This document shows, piece by piece, positions 30,529 through 32,885 of a stretch of 32,885 nt of DNA. The position numbers and the translations under genes are program-made. The notes under the pieces were generated by a model that did not search any database, had not been told where the DNA came from, and saw nothing but the letters and a program-made list of their open reading frames with translations. The DNA is from RGIG5612 sp045601405. Its GTDB lineage: Bacteria; Bacillota; Clostridia; Lachnospirales; Lachnospiraceae. How positions within the stretch are numbered: the stretch's first letter is position 1; each line of letters starts with the position of its first letter. The stretch is from positions 1-32,885 of the forward strand of contig JAZRZO010000017.1 of NCBI GenBank assembly GCA_045601405.1, in the 5' to 3' direction.

Positions 30529-32885
30529 CTAAGATAAACTATTCTGTACAGCAGCATGGAGGAAGTAGAGTGCGGCTGCAAGATTCTTATTTATCTCTGC
30601 TCCGGTTCCGTTCAGTACAACATATGAGTATGAAAGAACGCTGGCGCTTCCCGTGAACGCTACTCCGTCTGCGGTTCCGTTGATATCGACTGTATTGGCA
30701 AGCTCGCTTGTCTTGATGCCTGAAAGTGTAGCAATTCCGTTTTCAAACTGAGCCGTCTGTTCGCCATCAAAGCCGATACCGCCTCCGATATCTGTGCCGG
30801 CCGGAGCCTTAGCGCGGATCGTCAGAGCTGTTGTGTTATTCAGGGACAGACGAAGCTGAAGCTTCTCCACAGCTGACCCGCCTGCGTTAAAGACGGGTGC
30901 AAAACCTTCCACACCGGCTTTTGCCGCATTAACATCAATACTGTCATTATATGCCGGCATTTCCGCGTAGTCCACACCGATTTCGAAGTCATGCGCATCA
31001 GCAAGGTATATCTGTGCATAGTGACCATAGTCTCCGACAGCTTTCACTAATGCTACTAATTTAGTATCGTCAGAATTATCAACGATATAATCAATGTATT
31101 CCTGTACAGAATATTCATGTGTTACAGTCTTTCCTTCACCATAGGTTAAGGTTACGGCGATCGTATCAGCCATCTGAAGGCTGTTAACCGGACAATCGAA
31201 GAAATATCCTGCAGGTAAGAGCGGCTGCGGCTCAGCTGATCCGCCACTCGTGTTTCCAACTGAATAGGTGACCAAGCTGCCATCAATTTCTTCCGGTGTC
31301 AGCATCGAAAGATCCATGAAGAACCTTACGTTCAGCTGATCAGTAAGACTAAGTTGATGTCCTGTAAATTCCGGTGCCGGCTCTGTTTCCTCGAAGAGGT
31401 AAACCCGTGTACCCTGTTCATATGCAGTTGATACAAAGTTATCGCTATAGTATCTCAGCTTGTAATATCCACCGTTTCCGTCGCCTAAATCTGTTGCACT
31501 CAGTACCCAGTTATTTGTATTTGACTGAACACGGAGAGTGCTGCTGTTTCCAACAAGATATGAACCGCCGTTCGCTAATGTGAAACTGCTGTTCGGAGTA
31601 CCACCTACAGTCCATTCACATGTTGTATCATTCAGTGTGATCTTATCATTTGCAACTGTTGCAGCAACTTTTCCAAGTGTGCCGTCTGTATTGTTCAGTA
31701 CAAATACGTCACCGGAATCACCGCTTACGATAATATAGTTCTTACCTGCTGTAAGTGTGTCAACTTTTATGTATGTCTTGCCTGTCGGTACAGGCGGTTC
31801 TTCAACAAATGTTGCTGATACTGTTACATCGCCTGCCGGCATTTCGAAAGTATCATTTTCAACTTCTACATCTTCTTCGCCGCTTACTACTGTAAGTGTA
31901 TCAAGCTCATATCCTTCATCAGGAGTTACTGTAAGTTTTACAGTCTCACCTGCTGCAGCTTCTGCCTTATCTGCTGTTACAGTACCGTTTTCTGATTCGC
32001 TAACTGTGACAGTGTATTTCTCAACCGGTGTCGGTGAATCAGTTTCCTCAAAGAAGTAAACCTTCATATTAGCAATTGCAGCCTCGTACGGAACGTATGT
32101 CAGTGTAAATCCACCGCTGTAGGTAATCGCATGACTATCATTTACAGGAACACTATACTGCCAGTTCCAGTTAGTGGCTGTGCTGCCAATAGCAAGCGTT
32201 CTAACGCTATTTCTCAAATACTGCCCGTTATTTTCCAATGTAAAGCTGCTTGTGCTGCCGCTCATCGTCCAAACGATCGTACTGTCATTTACTGTTATCT
32301 TGTTATCAGCAATTGTTACGCCCACTCTGCCAACATTATCGCTATCATTTTTCAGTGCGTATGCTGAGCCTGGGGCATTGCTGCTTACGATAAGATAGTT
32401 CTTTCCGCTCTGTATTGTGCTGACTAACTCATAAGTCTTTACTGTCGGTACAGGCGCAGCGGCTACCGTAACTGTGCAATCTGCTGTGAATTCGCCATCT
32501 ACTGTTGTTACTGTGATCGTTGCTGTACCTTCCGCAACCGGTGTAACATTTCCGTTATCGTCAACTGTTGCAACGTTATCGTTGTTGCTTGACCATGTTA
32601 CATCTTTATTTGTTGCGTCTTCCGGTTGTACTGTAGCTGTAAGACTTCCCGACTGTCCGCCTGCGGTAAGGTCAAGGGTATCCGGGCTAACCGTTACTCC
32701 TGTAACAGGAACAGGTGCTGCTGTTACTGTAACCGTACTGGTGCCGGATTTTGTAGGATCTTCAACTGATGTAGCTGTGATCGTTACTGTACCTGCTCCA
32801 ACACCGGTAACAACGCCGTTGTCGCTTACAGTTGCAACGTCCGCGTCAGCTGTTGACCATGTCACCTCCTGGCTGACACCTTCAC
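30529..32885 (-). CDS. large Big2/lectin-like surface protein (N-terminus outside window)
   Basis: The frame is open at the window's right edge, so the true start and signal peptide are not seen; 785 residues are present. Two Big2 immunoglobulin-like domains come first (TWSTADADVATVSDNGVVTG; TWSSNNDNVATVDDNGNVTP). Next is a beta domain (KNYLIVSSNAPGSAYAL ... VYFFEET), an InlB-type B-repeat (VTADKAEAAAGETVKLTVTP), and a second copy of the beta domain (KNYIIVSGDSGDVFVL ... VYLFEET). A C-terminal domain follows (HQLSLTDQLNVRFFMDLSML to the end). No LPXTG or GDIILPIVP tail is present. Codons look more T-rich than in neighbouring genes. It is probably a secreted adhesin or glycan binder. Confidence 0.8.
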   Translation of the reverse strand, partial: EGVSQEVTWSTADADVATVSDNGVVTGVGAGTVTITATSVEDPTKSGTSTVTVTAAPVPVTGVTVSPDTLDLTAGGQSGSLTATVQPEDATNKDVTWSSNNDNVATVDDNGNVTPVAEGTATITVTTVDGEFTADCTVTVAAAPVPTVKTYELVSTIQSGKNYLIVSSNAPGSAYALKNDSDNVGRVGVTIADNKITVNDSTIVWTMSGSTSSFTLENNGQYLRNSVRTLAIGSTATNWNWQYSVPVNDSHAITYSGGFTLTYVPYEAAIANMKVYFFEETDSPTPVEKYTVTVSESENGTVTADKAEAAAGETVKLTVTPDEGYELDTLTVVSGEEDVEVENDTFEMPAGDVTVSATFVEEPPVPTGKTYIKVDTLTAGKNYIIVSGDSGDVFVLNNTDGTLGKVAATVANDKITLNDTTCEWTVGGTPNSSFTLANGGSYLVGNSSTLRVQSNTNNWVLSATDLGDGNGGYYKLRYYSDNFVSTAYEQGTRVYLFEETEPAPEFTGHQLSLTDQLNVRFFMDLSMLTPEEIDGSLVTYSVGNTSGGSAEPQPLLPAGYFFDCPVNSLQMADTIAVTLTYGEGKTVTHEYSVQEYIDYIVDNSDDTKLVALVKAVGDYGHYAQIYLADAHDFEIGVDYAEMPAYNDSIDVNAAKAGVEGFAPVFNAGGSAVEKLQLRLSLNNTTALTIRAKAPAGTDIGGGIGFDGEQTAQFENGIATLSGIKTSELANTVDINGTADGVAFTGSASVLSYSYVVLNGTGAEINKNLAAALYFLHAAVQNSLS

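Overview
The window looks like part of the chromosome of a strictly anaerobic, mid-GC member of the Clostridia, most like Lachnospiraceae. The evidence is an oxygen-sensitive [FeFe] hydrogenase with its full maturation set, an NAD-type formate dehydrogenase, clostridial-style Shine-Dalgarno sites, a LoaP-type NusG paralogue, and exported proteins with cell-wall-binding or Big2 domains. The species assignment is inference.

Bases 1-950 hold no intact gene. They contain a long imperfect inverted repeat with a bidirectional hairpin, a broken lipoprotein gene, and the remains of a cbiK-like cobaltochelatase. Bases 952-7478 (minus strand) are a formate module: a promoter, NuoE-like and NuoF-like diaphorase subunits, and a cysteine-type molybdo/tungsto-formate dehydrogenase FdhA. 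Upstream lie fdhD and a frameshifted formate/nitrite transporter remnant. mnmA follows (7584-8672) with what may be a leaderless promoter.

Bases 8.7-16.9 kb are a hydrogen module. On the plus strand, a NuoF-N3/GltD fusion flavoprotein overlaps hydA, behind two perfect palindromes. Converging on it from the minus strand are hydF-hydE-hydG, preceded by the small TM1266-type regulator and a tRNA-Pro(GGG). Formate dehydrogenase, hydrogenase and pyridine-nucleotide flavoproteins together suggest interconversion of formate, H2 and NAD(P)H.

Bases 17-23.8 kb are housekeeping: cysK, a TPM-domain protein coupled to a zinc-ribbon membrane protein, glgB overlapping a small zincin, and a nitroreductase, with gene scraps (copA-like, HD-domain-like) between them.

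Bases 23.9-32.9 kb (all minus strand) are the most unusual part. From its own promoter runs a tight operon: a PqqD-like protein, an S26-type Ser-His peptidase, an ABC exporter, a membrane-anchored Gly-rich protein, and an HPr-kinase-like ATPase. A VanZ-like protein, a separately promoted loaP and a cell-wall-repeat protein follow. The Gly-rich protein and the cell-wall-repeat protein end in the same nine residues, GDIILPIVP, encoded with only synonymous differences. Upstream are an 89-residue exported protein that shares an AYxNED motif, a strong terminator, a 34-residue acidic peptide gene, and a large Big2/lectin-like surface protein cut by the window edge. This looks like a peptide maturation/export or surface-display system that I cannot match to a named one.

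A dispersed palindromic element (13-nt loop with GCCGGGTT, ~22-bp stem with compensatory changes, GGCGGGAT ends) occurs several times between genes, along with a second family of GC-rich hairpins.
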